From Caldisericia bacterium (GTDB lineage: Bacteria; Caldisericota; Caldisericia; UBA6126; JAGPKI01), in contig JAGPKI010000009.1 in assembly GCA_018054005.1 (NCBI GenBank), positions 14,650 through 22,534 of the forward strand: a stretch of DNA of 7,885 bases, read 5' to 3'. The position numbers were made by a program, and so were the translations under genes. The notes under the pieces were generated by a model. The model had not been told where the DNA came from, ran no database searches, and saw only the letters and a list, made by a program, of their open reading frames with translations. Each line of letters begins with the position of its first letter. Position 1 is the stretch's first letter. This document shows positions 1 to 6,603 of this stretch, in pieces.

Positions 1-21
1 ACTTTCGGGGGTGGCAACGCT

Positions 22-105
22 ACTTCCTGAGGAGCATCATTCAAACGAAGAATAGTCTCGCACTCTAACTTTCTTTCTGAAGAACATATACGACGAAGAA
101 TGTCC
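22..105. repeat. Two degenerate copies of a dispersed intergenic repeat
   Basis: Two similar segments lie in tandem at about 22-60 and 74-105. Each has a 'CTGAGGAGC' or 'CTGAAGAAC' left part followed by 'ACGAAGAAT' and a 'GTC(TC)' end. This is a decayed version of the GTCATTCTGAG...GAAGAATCTC pattern seen more cleanly at 2231-2262 and 6878-6922. Repeats of this general shape occur between genes in many bacterial genomes. No coding potential is seen in 1-297. The rest of that stretch holds the terminator at 165-195 and the hairpin at 232-266. Confidence 0.5.
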
Positions 106-164
106 ATCTTAACCCCGTTTCTCATCTTTTTGTCTTTCTATGGGTATCAAGCCAGGTTTGAATG

Positions 165-195
165 AAAAAAGAAAAACAGACAAAAATGTCTATTT
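165..195 (-). terminator. Probable intrinsic terminator of the phoU transcript
   Basis: Read on the minus strand, AGACA-TTTT-TGTCT (191 to 178) forms a perfect 5-bp stem. It can be extended by one G-U and three A-U pairs to 195/174. It is followed directly by a T-rich run, GTTTTTCTTTTTT, ending at 165. Hairpin plus T-run on the coding strand, about 105 bases past the phoU stop and with no further gene in view, fits a Rho-independent terminator. The stem is AU-rich, so it may be weak. Confidence 0.55.
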
Positions 196-231
196 AACAG
201 AAATACAAATACTGAGACCCCGAGCGAAGCG

Positions 232-266
232 AGGAATGACAAAGAACTGATCGGATTGTCATTCCT
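232..266. repeat. 11-bp perfect inverted repeat beside the phoU 3' end
   Basis: AGGAATGACAA (232-242) and TTGTCATTCCT (256-266) are exact reverse complements around a 13-base spacer. The left arm is preceded by ACCCCGAGCGAAGCG, a sequence typical of the dispersed 'GTCATTCCTCGCTTCGCTCGGGG' type of intergenic repeat. The unit therefore looks like two repeat halves in opposite orientation. In the phoU mRNA it would fold into a hairpin 32 bases after the stop codon. No T-run follows, so 3'-end protection is more likely than termination. Confidence 0.65.
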
Positions 267-297
267 ATATTCACTTTCAGTGCATATGTAGCCATTC

Positions 298-957
298 CTA
301 TTCATTGAGGTCTAAAATTTTACCTTCCTCAATATAGCAGACTCTTTCAGCAATGTTTGTTATATGGTCTCCAATTCTTTCAAGTTGCTTTGCCACAAAT
401 ATAATCTTATTTGCCTGTTCGATTTTTTGAGGGTCTTCCATCATATAAGTCAGGAGCTCTCTCCATATCTTATTGTTTAATTTATCAATTATGTCATCTT
501 TTTGAGCTGTTGTAATTGCTATACTAGTTTCTTTCTGTAACATAGCTTTAATAATATCATCTATCATTTCAATACAGATTTCAGCCATTCTTGGTATATC
601 AATAAATGGTTTTAAAGGTGGAAGTTTAATAATGTCTATAGATGCCTTACATATATTTCTTATTAAGTCTCCAATCCTTTCAAAATCATTAGCAATAAAA
701 AGGGATGAAATTATTAATCTTAAATCCCTTCCGACTGGTTGCTGAAGAGCAATATTGCTAACACCTATATCTTCTATTTCCTGCTGTATATTATCTGTTA
801 GCTCTTCCCCTGCAATTGCTTCTTTTAAATATCCTTCATTGCGTTCCACAAGACCTTTAATTGAATTCTTAAGGCTATTTTCTACCAAGTAAGCCATTTT
901 TAAAATTTCTTTTTGTAATCTTTCAATATTCTTATCAAAATCCTGCCTTGAACTCAT
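298..957 (-). CDS. phoU: PhoU phosphate signalling / transport regulator
   Basis: The 219-residue protein has the usual PhoU length and its two-fold repeated three-helix-bundle layout. The hallmark 'LQQPVGRDLR' is at 71-80. The metal-binding E/DxxxD-type motif appears once in each half: 'DFERIGD' at 91-97 and 'QLERIGDHITNIAE' at 191-204. PhoU proteins are cytosolic, bind metal clusters, and restrain the PstSCAB phosphate transporter and PhoR-PhoB type signalling. The ATG start gives the normal N-terminus ('FDKNIERLQKEILKM'). The start lies only 2 bases after the stop of the upstream M42 peptidase, and I see no strong Shine-Dalgarno, so translation is probably coupled to that gene. No pst, phoB or phoR gene lies in the window, which is unusual because phoU normally follows pstB. 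A stop and a probable terminator (165-195) follow. The family is certain; its regulatory target here is not known. Confidence 0.95.
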   Translation of the reverse strand: MSSRQDFDKNIERLQKEILKMAYLVENSLKNSIKGLVERNEGYLKEAIAGEELTDNIQQEIEDIGVSNIALQQPVGRDLRLIISSLFIANDFERIGDLIRNICKASIDIIKLPPLKPFIDIPRMAEICIEMIDDIIKAMLQKETSIAITTAQKDDIIDKLNNKIWRELLTYMMEDPQKIEQANKIIFVAKQLERIGDHITNIAERVCYIEEGKILDLNE

Positions 958-959
958 TT

Positions 960-1976
960 TTAAATTCTTATTTCTCTTTCTGCTATACTTTTAATTAGTT
1001 TTACACAGTTCAAGACATCCATATAATCAACCATTTCAGACTGTGAATGAAGATACCTTGTCGGAATTGAAATAACTCCTGTAGGTATACCTTCTTTTGT
1101 TGTTTGAATAACACCACCATCAGTTCCGCCATATGGCAAAACTTCATATTGATATGGTATATTTAGTTCGGTGGCAACTCGAACAATAAAATCGTTTAAT
1201 CTCCTGTCGGAAACAATGCTGAAGTCCTGGATTTTAATTGCAGGACCATCTCCAAGCTTCATAGGTATTCTTTTTAATCCCTTTGGTGTATCTCTGAATC
1301 CTGTACCAGTTACATCTATGGCAATACCAATTTGTGGCTCTACACCAAAACAGGCTGTTCTCGCTCCAACAAGGCCAACCTCCTCCTGTACCGCAAATAC
1401 AAAATAAAGGTCATTATGATTACTTTTAATTTCTTTTATTGCTTCTATTAGAATACTACATCCAATTCTATCATCCATTGCCTTTGAAAGTAATCTGCCG
1501 CCATAATCAACAAATTCTCTGTGGAAATTAGCCATTTCACCGATACTTATTTTTGATAATGCTTCTTCTAATGTTGTTGCTCCAATATCCACATAAATGT
1601 TATCAAATGTTAGATTTTTTAGAGACTCTTTCTCTTTGCTCAATTCTTCTGCCTCATACCAAATTGTGCCTATAGCACCATTCTCAAATATTATTCTTGT
1701 TGAAGGAAGGATTTGAGGGGTAATTCCTCCAACTGGTTCAACTCTTACAAATCCTGAATCATCAATATAAGAAGCTACAAAACCAATTTCATCCATATGT
1801 GCATCAAAAAGGATTTTTGTTCCATTTCCACTTTTGTGAGCTATTAAGTTCCCTAAAGGATCAACCTTGTATTCATCGACATAATCTTTTATTAGTTCAA
1901 TGATTGCCTCTCTTATTTTTTCTTCTCTTCCACTTGGTGAATTTGTTGTAACAAGTTTTTTTATAATTTCTTTCAT
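960..1976 (-). CDS. M42 family metalloaminopeptidase (paralog 1)
   Basis: This 338-residue protein is of normal length for the M42 (TET/FrvX/'CelM-like') aminopeptidases, which trim peptides from the N-terminus with a two-metal centre. All expected positions are present: His60 and Asp62 in 'AHMDEIGFV', the bridging Asp168 in 'KAMDDRIG', catalytic Glu198 and metal-binding Glu199 in 'QEEVG', Asp221 in 'AIDVT', 'GGTDGG' at 283-288, and His310 in 'RYLHS'. The family assembles into hollow tetrahedral dodecamers in the cytosol, and no signal peptide is seen here. The ATG is supported by an AGGAGG site 5 bases upstream (1982-1987). The gene stands 397 bases after the previous M42 gene and 2 bases before phoU, so it probably heads its own two-gene unit. 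Substrate preference cannot be read from the sequence. Database labels such as endoglucanase for this family are historical errors. Confidence 0.93.
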   Translation of the reverse strand: MKEIIKKLVTTNSPSGREEKIREAIIELIKDYVDEYKVDPLGNLIAHKSGNGTKILFDAHMDEIGFVASYIDDSGFVRVEPVGGITPQILPSTRIIFENGAIGTIWYEAEELSKEKESLKNLTFDNIYVDIGATTLEEALSKISIGEMANFHREFVDYGGRLLSKAMDDRIGCSILIEAIKEIKSNHNDLYFVFAVQEEVGLVGARTACFGVEPQIGIAIDVTGTGFRDTPKGLKRIPMKLGDGPAIKIQDFSIVSDRRLNDFIVRVATELNIPYQYEVLPYGGTDGGVIQTTKEGIPTGVISIPTRYLHSQSEMVDYMDVLNCVKLIKSIAEREIRI

Positions 1977-1981
1977 TTCTT

Positions 1982-1987
1982 CCTCCT
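1982..1987 (-). promoter_or_regulatory. Ribosome binding site of M42 paralog 1
   Basis: AGGAGG on the minus strand lies 5 bases (AAGAA) before the ATG at 1976. It is a full-strength Shine-Dalgarno site that fixes the start codon. Confidence 0.85.
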
Positions 1988-2007
1988 GCTTTCAATATTA
2001 TCCTTTT

Positions 2008-2032
2008 ATTATATTGGTAGAATTGTCTACCA
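2008..2032 (-). promoter_or_regulatory. Operator-like palindrome with -10-like box before M42 paralog 1
   Basis: On the minus strand TGGTAGA-CAAT-TCTACCA (2032 to 2015) is a perfect inverted repeat with 7-bp arms and a 4-base centre. It is followed one base later by TATAAT (2013 to 2008). No good -35 box sits at the right distance: the 17-bp position reads AACATG. The palindrome would cover the -35/spacer zone of any promoter using this TATAAT, so a repressor or activator site is possible. GntR-type operators often contain TGGT...ACCA arms, but assigning a regulator is speculation. As RNA it could also fold into a small hairpin without a U-tract, so it is not a typical terminator. Confidence 0.4.
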
Positions 2033-2230
2033 TGTTTCTTAAATATCCAAAATCTTCTATCGAGGATTTCATATTTCTTTTTTACTTATTTGATTACAGA
2101 TTTTTACTCTAAACGCCAAAAAAGGAGATCCATAAAAAGCATAAATACTCTCTCTTAGGATGACAGGAATTGTTGAAGATATTTCTGGAGCAAAATAAAT
2201 ATATGTTCCTTTAGTATGGTAGTGTGGGTG

Positions 2231-2262
2231 GTCATTCTGAGTATGAGTGAAGAATCTCCTCA
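2231..2262. repeat. Dispersed intergenic repeat, GTCATTCTGAG...GAAGAATCTC type
   Basis: The segment opens with GTCATTCTGAG (2231-2241) and closes with GTGAAGAATCTCCTCA (2247-2262). This is the best-preserved copy here of the pattern also found at 22-105 and 6878-6922. Such elements are noncoding and dispersed between genes in many bacteria. Its presence between two operon-like blocks may mark an insertion that separated paralog 1 from paralogs 2 and 3. Confidence 0.6.
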
Positions 2263-2373
2263 TTTATACTTCCTCAAGATAAAGGGAGCAGATTTAAGCA
2301 TTTCAAAACTTAAAAATACATCTCTCGGCATAAAAGATATATGGTTTGTAACCCTGAAAGTTTCATTCTCCAC

Positions 2374-3420
2374 TTAAGAATCTCCTTGGATATTAATCTC
2401 AAAATAACTCTTTATCTTTGATAAAATTGCCTCAGAAAGTAAAACAGTATTTTCAAAATCATTTAAGCTCAAAACTGATACAGGAGAATGTATATATCGA
2501 GTAGGAATAGAAATAACTCCAGTAGGAACTCCTACTCCAGATCTTGCAATTGATGTTGCATCTGTTGCACCAGAAGTCTTTTCTCTAAACTGATATGGTA
2601 TGTTGTTTTCTTTAGCAACACTTTCTATAAATGAGATAACTTTTTTCTGTATCACAAGACCTTGCTGCATATATGTAATTACTGGACCTTTATTAATTTG
2701 AGTTGACCACCTATTTCTTTCTAAAAGTGGTATGTCTCCAGCAGAAGTTCCTTCAAATACAAAAGCTAAATCTGGTTCAATTCTAAAGGCTGAGATTCTA
2801 CTTCCTCTAATACCTACTTCTTCTTGGGTAGTAAATACAAAGTAAGTATCATAATCTGGCACAAAATTTTTACTTATGAGTTCATATAAAACAGCACAGC
2901 CCACCCTATCATCAAATGCTTTTCCTTTTACAAGTTTCCCAAATTCTCCATATTTTGTATTAAAGTAAATTGGGTCCCCTAACTCAATTTTACCTGCTAA
3001 TTCATCGCTTGAATTTGCGGATATATCTATATATAAATTTTCTTTTTTAATAGGTGTATCGAATTCTTCACTCCTTTGAACATGAATAGGTCTTACACCT
3101 ATTACACCAAAAATATTTTCACTACTCTCTATAACTACAGTTTGAGCTGGAAGTACAGAAGGCTCGATTCCTCCAACAGTAGCAAATTTAATAAAGCCAT
3201 TTTTTTCAATTTTTGTAACCATAAGCGCTACTTCATCCATATGAGCTGCAAACATAATTCGCTTAGAGTTACTTACCCCCTTTTTTAATAGTATTAAATT
3301 GCCTATCGAGTCTACTATGACTTCATCGACAAGTTTCTCTAAATTATCTTTAAGAAATTTACGAACTTTTTCTTCGTGTCCGCTTGTTCCATTTAATTCA
3401 GAAAGCTCTTTTAAGACCAT
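2374..3420 (-). CDS. M42 family metalloaminopeptidase (paralog 2, divergent)
   Basis: This 348-residue M42 protein has His60 and Asp62 ('AHMDEVALM'), bridging Asp170 ('KAFDDRVG'), Glu200 and Glu201 ('QEEVG') and the final His311 ('RYIHS'). It differs from its two neighbours at several sites. The ligand position that is Asp in 'AIDVT' is Glu223 in 'FVFEGTSAGD'. The G-x-T-D motif is 'GATDA' (284-288). The stretch after His311 reads 'SPVSVLSLND' and lacks the acidic residues found there in the other two. Glu at the ligand position is conservative and, to my knowledge, occurs in other M42 members, so the enzyme is probably active but with a different preference. The first 10 bases overlap the end of paralog 3, and a GGAGG site inside that gene precedes the ATG, so the two are translated together. 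It is probably cytosolic, and mixed oligomers with paralog 3 are conceivable. Confidence 0.92.
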   Translation of the reverse strand: MVLKELSELNGTSGHEEKVRKFLKDNLEKLVDEVIVDSIGNLILLKKGVSNSKRIMFAAHMDEVALMVTKIEKNGFIKFATVGGIEPSVLPAQTVVIESSENIFGVIGVRPIHVQRSEEFDTPIKKENLYIDISANSSDELAGKIELGDPIYFNTKYGEFGKLVKGKAFDDRVGCAVLYELISKNFVPDYDTYFVFTTQEEVGIRGSRISAFRIEPDLAFVFEGTSAGDIPLLERNRWSTQINKGPVITYMQQGLVIQKKVISFIESVAKENNIPYQFREKTSGATDATSIARSGVGVPTGVISIPTRYIHSPVSVLSLNDFENTVLLSEAILSKIKSYFEINIQGDS

Positions 3421-4469
3421 TTTAATTCCTCCAGATATTTTTCATCAAGCCTTTTAATATAATAGAGTAGCAATTTAACAGTGTTCTTAATATCATTTAT
3501 ATCTACTAATTCAATTGGCGTGTGCATATATCTTAATGGTATGGATAATAAACCAGTTGGAATACCTGCTTGAGTAATCTGAATAACTGCTGCATCAGTA
3601 CCACCAGGCCTACTCATGGGTTCTACAACGAATTTAAGCTTTTCTTCTTTTGCAGTATTTATTAAGTCTTTAACTATTTTGGGCGTAAAGTTTGGACCTA
3701 TTCCAATTGCTGTACCCTCTCCAAGCTTATAACCTTCAAATTCTGTAATATCGGGCTGATCTCCTATTGTAACATCAATCGCTATACCTACATCTGGCTT
3801 GATCTTAAAGCTTGAGGTGTAACAGCCTTGTGAGCCAACTTCTTCTTGGGTTGAAAAAACGCAATATATATCCCAAACATTTTTAAAATATTTAAGTTCG
3901 TTTAAAAGTGCAATGCTTACAAGAGCACTTGCTCTATCATCAAAAGATTTTCCAGAAACTTTATCTTCTTTAAGTTTTAGAAATTCTCCTTTAAATGTAA
4001 CAGGATCACCAATATGTATTCTTTCTCTAACTTCTTTCTCGCTTAATCCTGTATCGAGCACAAGTTTATCATAATTTAGTGGTTTATTTCTATCCTCTTC
4101 ATTTAATAGGTGTGGAGTTACAGTAGAGAAAATAGCTAAAATATCTTCATTTTGTGTATTTATAACGACTTCTTTTGAAGGTAAAATTTTATAATCTACC
4201 CCACCCCTTGGGCTAACTCTTAAAAAACCTCCTTCTAAAATACCTGAAACTACAAATCCAACTTCATCAATATGCGTTGAAATCATTAATTTGGGATGTT
4301 TTTCTGAGCTACCTTGCTTTACAGCTATAAGGCTACCAAGTGAAGTGAATTCGTAACTGTCAATATAATCTCTTATTAAATTCAATATTATTTTTGCAAC
4401 TTTACTCTCCTGCCCTGTTATACCAAATTGCTTACTAAGCTTCTCTAAAGTATTAACATAATCAAACAT
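3411..4469 (-). CDS. M42 family metalloaminopeptidase (paralog 3)
   Basis: This 352-residue M42 enzyme has a full active site: His66 and Asp68 ('THIDEVGFV'), bridging Asp177 ('KSFDDRAS'), Glu209 and Glu210 ('QEEVG'), Asp232 ('AIDVT'), 'GGTDAA' at 289-294, and His316 ('RYMHTPIELVD'). The lid domain between about residues 75 and 165 differs strongly from the neighbours, including 'LLNEEDRNKP' at 121-130. This suggests separate substrate or assembly properties. The ATG has a good AGAGGTGA site at 4473-4480. The gene begins 28 bases after the stop of the propeller-stalk gene, so it is probably in the same transcript, and it overlaps the next peptidase gene by 10 bases. No export signal is visible. 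Expected role: aminopeptidase digestion of short peptides in the cytosol. Confidence 0.93.
   Translation of the reverse strand: MFDYVNTLEKLSKQFGITGQESKVAKIILNLIRDYIDSYEFTSLGSLIAVKQGSSEKHPKLMISTHIDEVGFVVSGILEGGFLRVSPRGGVDYKILPSKEVVINTQNEDILAIFSTVTPHLLNEEDRNKPLNYDKLVLDTGLSEKEVRERIHIGDPVTFKGEFLKLKEDKVSGKSFDDRASALVSIALLNELKYFKNVWDIYCVFSTQEEVGSQGCYTSSFKIKPDVGIAIDVTIGDQPDITEFEGYKLGEGTAIGIGPNFTPKIVKDLINTAKEEKLKFVVEPMSRPGGTDAAVIQITQAGIPTGLLSIPLRYMHTPIELVDINDIKNTVKLLLYYIKRLDEKYLEELKWS
3428..3432 (-). promoter_or_regulatory. Ribosome binding site of M42 paralog 2, inside paralog 3
   Basis: GGAGG on the minus strand lies 7 bases before the ATG at 3420 and within the last codons of paralog 3. It fixes the start of paralog 2 and the 10-base gene overlap, a typical arrangement for coupled translation. 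Confidence 0.85.
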
Positions 4470-4472
4470 TTC

Positions 4473-4480
4473 TCACCTCT
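4473..4480 (-). promoter_or_regulatory. Ribosome binding site of M42 paralog 3
   Basis: AGAGGTGA on the minus strand ends 3 bases before the ATG at 4469, in the 28-base gap after the propeller-stalk gene. It is a strong Shine-Dalgarno match supporting this start. Confidence 0.8.
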
Positions 4481-4497
4481 TTGCTGTAAATAGAATC

Positions 4498-6594
4498 TTA
4501 AATTTTCTTTCTTATAGTAACAATTTGATTTTTATTATCCCATTTGACTTCCGCATTAAAGCCTTCTGCAACAAATCGTACTGGTACGAGGGTTCTACCA
4601 TTAACTATAATTGGAGGTGTATCGAGATTGTAATCTTTACCATCTATCTTTGCTTTTGTTTGATTAATCCATAGTTCTATTGTAGTATTATTATCCATTA
4701 TTGTTACTTTTCTTGTTTTATTATCCCATTTGACTTCCGCATTAAAGCCTTCTGCAATAAATCGTACTGGTACGAGGGTTCTACCATTAATTATAATTGG
4801 AGGTGTATCGAGATTGTAATCTTTACCATCTATCTTTGCTTTTTTCGAACCAATTTTGAGTTCAATAACTCTGTCTATATATAAAAAATAATCTTCAGGT
4901 ATTGCCTGAACTCTTCCATTGCCAGAATCAACTACATATAAAAAGCCATTCTTGTAAAATAGTTCTTCAGGAAATAAGAATTTTAAAGGTTCGTAAGAAA
5001 TATCGACCTGCATATTTGATTGTGGAGAATAAGTTTTTGGTCCCCCCACTCCACCAATTTCTTTAATAAAAGAGCCATCTTTTAAAGAAAATGAATATAT
5101 TTTGTGATTAAATCTACTTCCTAAAATTATTAAGTTGTCTGTAACTGCGAAATTATCAAAGTTTGTTATGACTTTAGGAATATCTTTAAATTTAAAGTTA
5201 AATTTAATTTTTCCACTTGAAAGATCAAATGCAACAATATCTCCAGTCTCGGTAGTAATATAAATATAATCTTTTACATAAAGACCAACAATGTTTTCTT
5301 TTTGTGTTATTTTAAATTCTTTAACAAAATTATCATTTGTGAATTTATAAACTGAATTTGAAAGTTTATCTAAAGCATAAATATTGCCAGCATTATCACT
5401 TTTAATTCTTATAAAAGATGCTGCTTTGTCTATATTTAATGTTTTATCAAATTTATCTTCATTAAATTTGTAAATTTTAGACAAATCTGTTTCAGATAAA
5501 ACATAGATTTCATTTTTGTTTATTGCTGATACTCCTCTTACTCGTAAAGCTAAATCATTTAAAATACCGCTTATACCAGAAAAACTTCCATCCTTAGAAG
5601 AAATAATTTTTAATCCACCGCTATAATCATCACTAATATATATTAAGTCGTTATTATCAAGACAAATAGCAACTGGCCAATGTAACTCAAGGTCATTCTT
5701 TGGCTCTATTTGAATAGTCTTTGTAGCAGAAGTTTCTATGTTTAATACAATTAATCCTCTTTTAAGAAGAGAAGCAATAACCAAAGTATCATTATTTATA
5801 GCTTCTATTGCTTGGATATAAATGTTAGTTTCTATACTCTTTTTAAATTTTTTATCATTATCGAATATGAAAATTTTACCACTCGAATCAGCAACAAAAA
5901 AAGTTCCATTGTTATAAGCTATAGCTGAAGGAAGATAAACATATTCTTCTCCATATACTTTAATTGTATTTAATTCGTTATCTACAACAAAAAACCCTCT
6001 TTTATTTTTATCAATAAAAGCAAATCCGTAAGGAGGAAAAGTGGTTATATCTTTTATTGAAAGAAATACTTCTCCAGCAATATCAGAGAATTCTTTCAAA
6101 AATTTCCCCGTATTCGAGAAAATACAGAATGTTTCTTCAGTGATGGCAACAATATTACCATTACTTAGCTCTGAAGCTTTTAAGTAGTCGCTTCTCCCGT
6201 TATGTTCTGCAAATACAGCTTTAAAAATACCATCTTCTGAAAATGATTGTAGCCTTCCTTTTTTCTCAGAATGTGAGTCAATTGATGTTACATAAGTGGT
6301 TCTACCGCTACAATTTAGCCCAGTTATTTCAATAAAAGCACCAATCTTTTGGCCATAACCACCAAACCAGAAAAGTGGTTTGAAAGAGTTATCATAAACC
6401 TGAATTCGAGAGTTGTTAACATCAGCAACATAAATAAATTTACCGTTATATGAGACACTTGAAGCAACCTCAAAAAAGCCAGGTGTCCAATTTGAACCAT
6501 AAATTCTAATATCTTCTCTACTCGCAAGTGCTATTAAATATATTGGGGTGCAAGTTAAAACAAAAATTATAAGAAGTATAAATATTTTCTTCAT
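4498..6594 (-). CDS. Secreted NHL-type beta-propeller protein with two C-terminal stalk (copper amine oxidase N-like) domains
   Basis: The 698-residue protein starts with a clear signal peptide: Lys2-Lys3, a hydrophobic core at 4-21, and an 'ALA' cleavage site at 22-24. Residues of about 40 to 565 are strand-rich with recurring propeller signatures such as 'GKFIYVADVNNSRIQVYD' (51-68) and, near the end, 'NGFLYVVDSGNGRVQAIP'. This is typical of NHL-like blades, although central blades are degenerate. The last ~125 residues are two copies of the domain known as copper amine oxidase N-terminal / stalk domain, each with 'NGRTLVPVRF' and 'AEGFNAEVKWDNK'. That domain is found in many surface proteins of anaerobes and need not bind copper. 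No enzyme motif is seen. The protein probably works outside the membrane, binding a ligand or partner. It is preceded by a promoter almost at its ATG and followed 28 bases later by an M42 gene. There is no strong Shine-Dalgarno site; the signal peptide supports the chosen start. Confidence 0.85.
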   Translation of the reverse strand: MKKIFILLIIFVLTCTPIYLIALASREDIRIYGSNWTPGFFEVASSVSYNGKFIYVADVNNSRIQVYDNSFKPLFWFGGYGQKIGAFIEITGLNCSGRTTYVTSIDSHSEKKGRLQSFSEDGIFKAVFAEHNGRSDYLKASELSNGNIVAITEETFCIFSNTGKFLKEFSDIAGEVFLSIKDITTFPPYGFAFIDKNKRGFFVVDNELNTIKVYGEEYVYLPSAIAYNNGTFFVADSSGKIFIFDNDKKFKKSIETNIYIQAIEAINNDTLVIASLLKRGLIVLNIETSATKTIQIEPKNDLELHWPVAICLDNNDLIYISDDYSGGLKIISSKDGSFSGISGILNDLALRVRGVSAINKNEIYVLSETDLSKIYKFNEDKFDKTLNIDKAASFIRIKSDNAGNIYALDKLSNSVYKFTNDNFVKEFKITQKENIVGLYVKDYIYITTETGDIVAFDLSSGKIKFNFKFKDIPKVITNFDNFAVTDNLIILGSRFNHKIYSFSLKDGSFIKEIGGVGGPKTYSPQSNMQVDISYEPLKFLFPEELFYKNGFLYVVDSGNGRVQAIPEDYFLYIDRVIELKIGSKKAKIDGKDYNLDTPPIIINGRTLVPVRFIAEGFNAEVKWDNKTRKVTIMDNNTTIELWINQTKAKIDGKDYNLDTPPIIVNGRTLVPVRFVAEGFNAEVKWDNKNQIVTIRKKI
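4530..4657 (-). repeat. Intragenic direct repeat, C-terminal stalk copy
   Basis: This 128-base segment encodes residues of about 646 to 689 and matches 4716-4843 at an exact offset of 186 bases (62 codons). I count two differences, both Val/Ile changes at the first base of a codon. Similarity drops sharply outside the segment. Confidence 0.9.
4716..4843 (-). repeat. Intragenic direct repeat, first stalk copy
   Basis: This is the partner of the repeat at 4530-4657, encoding residues of about 584 to 627. The near identity at DNA level, including third codon positions, shows that the duplication is recent or that the copies are kept alike by gene conversion. Confidence 0.9.
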
Positions 6595-6603
6595 TTTTCT
6601 AAA

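Larger units (their letters stand above)
1977..2373. other. Intergenic region between M42 paralogs 2 and 1
   Basis: This 397-base gap holds the ribosome binding site and palindrome described separately near 1982-2032, and a dispersed repeat at 2231-2262. A related decayed half (GGAGATCC ... AGGATGACAGG) lies at about 2124-2167. The ends AGGAGAT (2123-2129) and ATCTCCT (2254-2260) are inverted, so 2123-2260 might be one composite repeat insertion. I see no convincing gene. The short open frames contain translated repeat sequence and lack family features. No clear terminator follows paralog 2, so read-through into paralog 1 is possible. Confidence 0.55.

Noticed and set aside
1171..1407. 78-codon plus-strand open frame inside M42 paralog 1
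   Set aside because: It is the antisense shadow of strongly conserved peptidase coding sequence.
2069..2263. 64-codon minus-strand open frame starting 'MRRFFTHTQNDHPH'
   Set aside because: Its start lies in the dispersed repeat at 2231-2262, it has no ribosome binding site, and its composition is that of translated repeats.
3076..3288. 70-codon plus-strand open frame inside M42 paralog 2
   Set aside because: It is antisense to the conserved M42 gene and has no ribosome binding site or family signature.
960..4469. Endoglucanase (cellulase) function for the M42 genes
   Set aside because: That label is a historical annotation for this family. The visible residues are those of two-metal aminopeptidases.
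6535..6594. Possible lipobox around Cys15 of the propeller-stalk protein
   Set aside because: The residue before Cys is Thr, not Gly/Ala/Ser, and a better signal peptidase I site (ALA at 22-24) is present.
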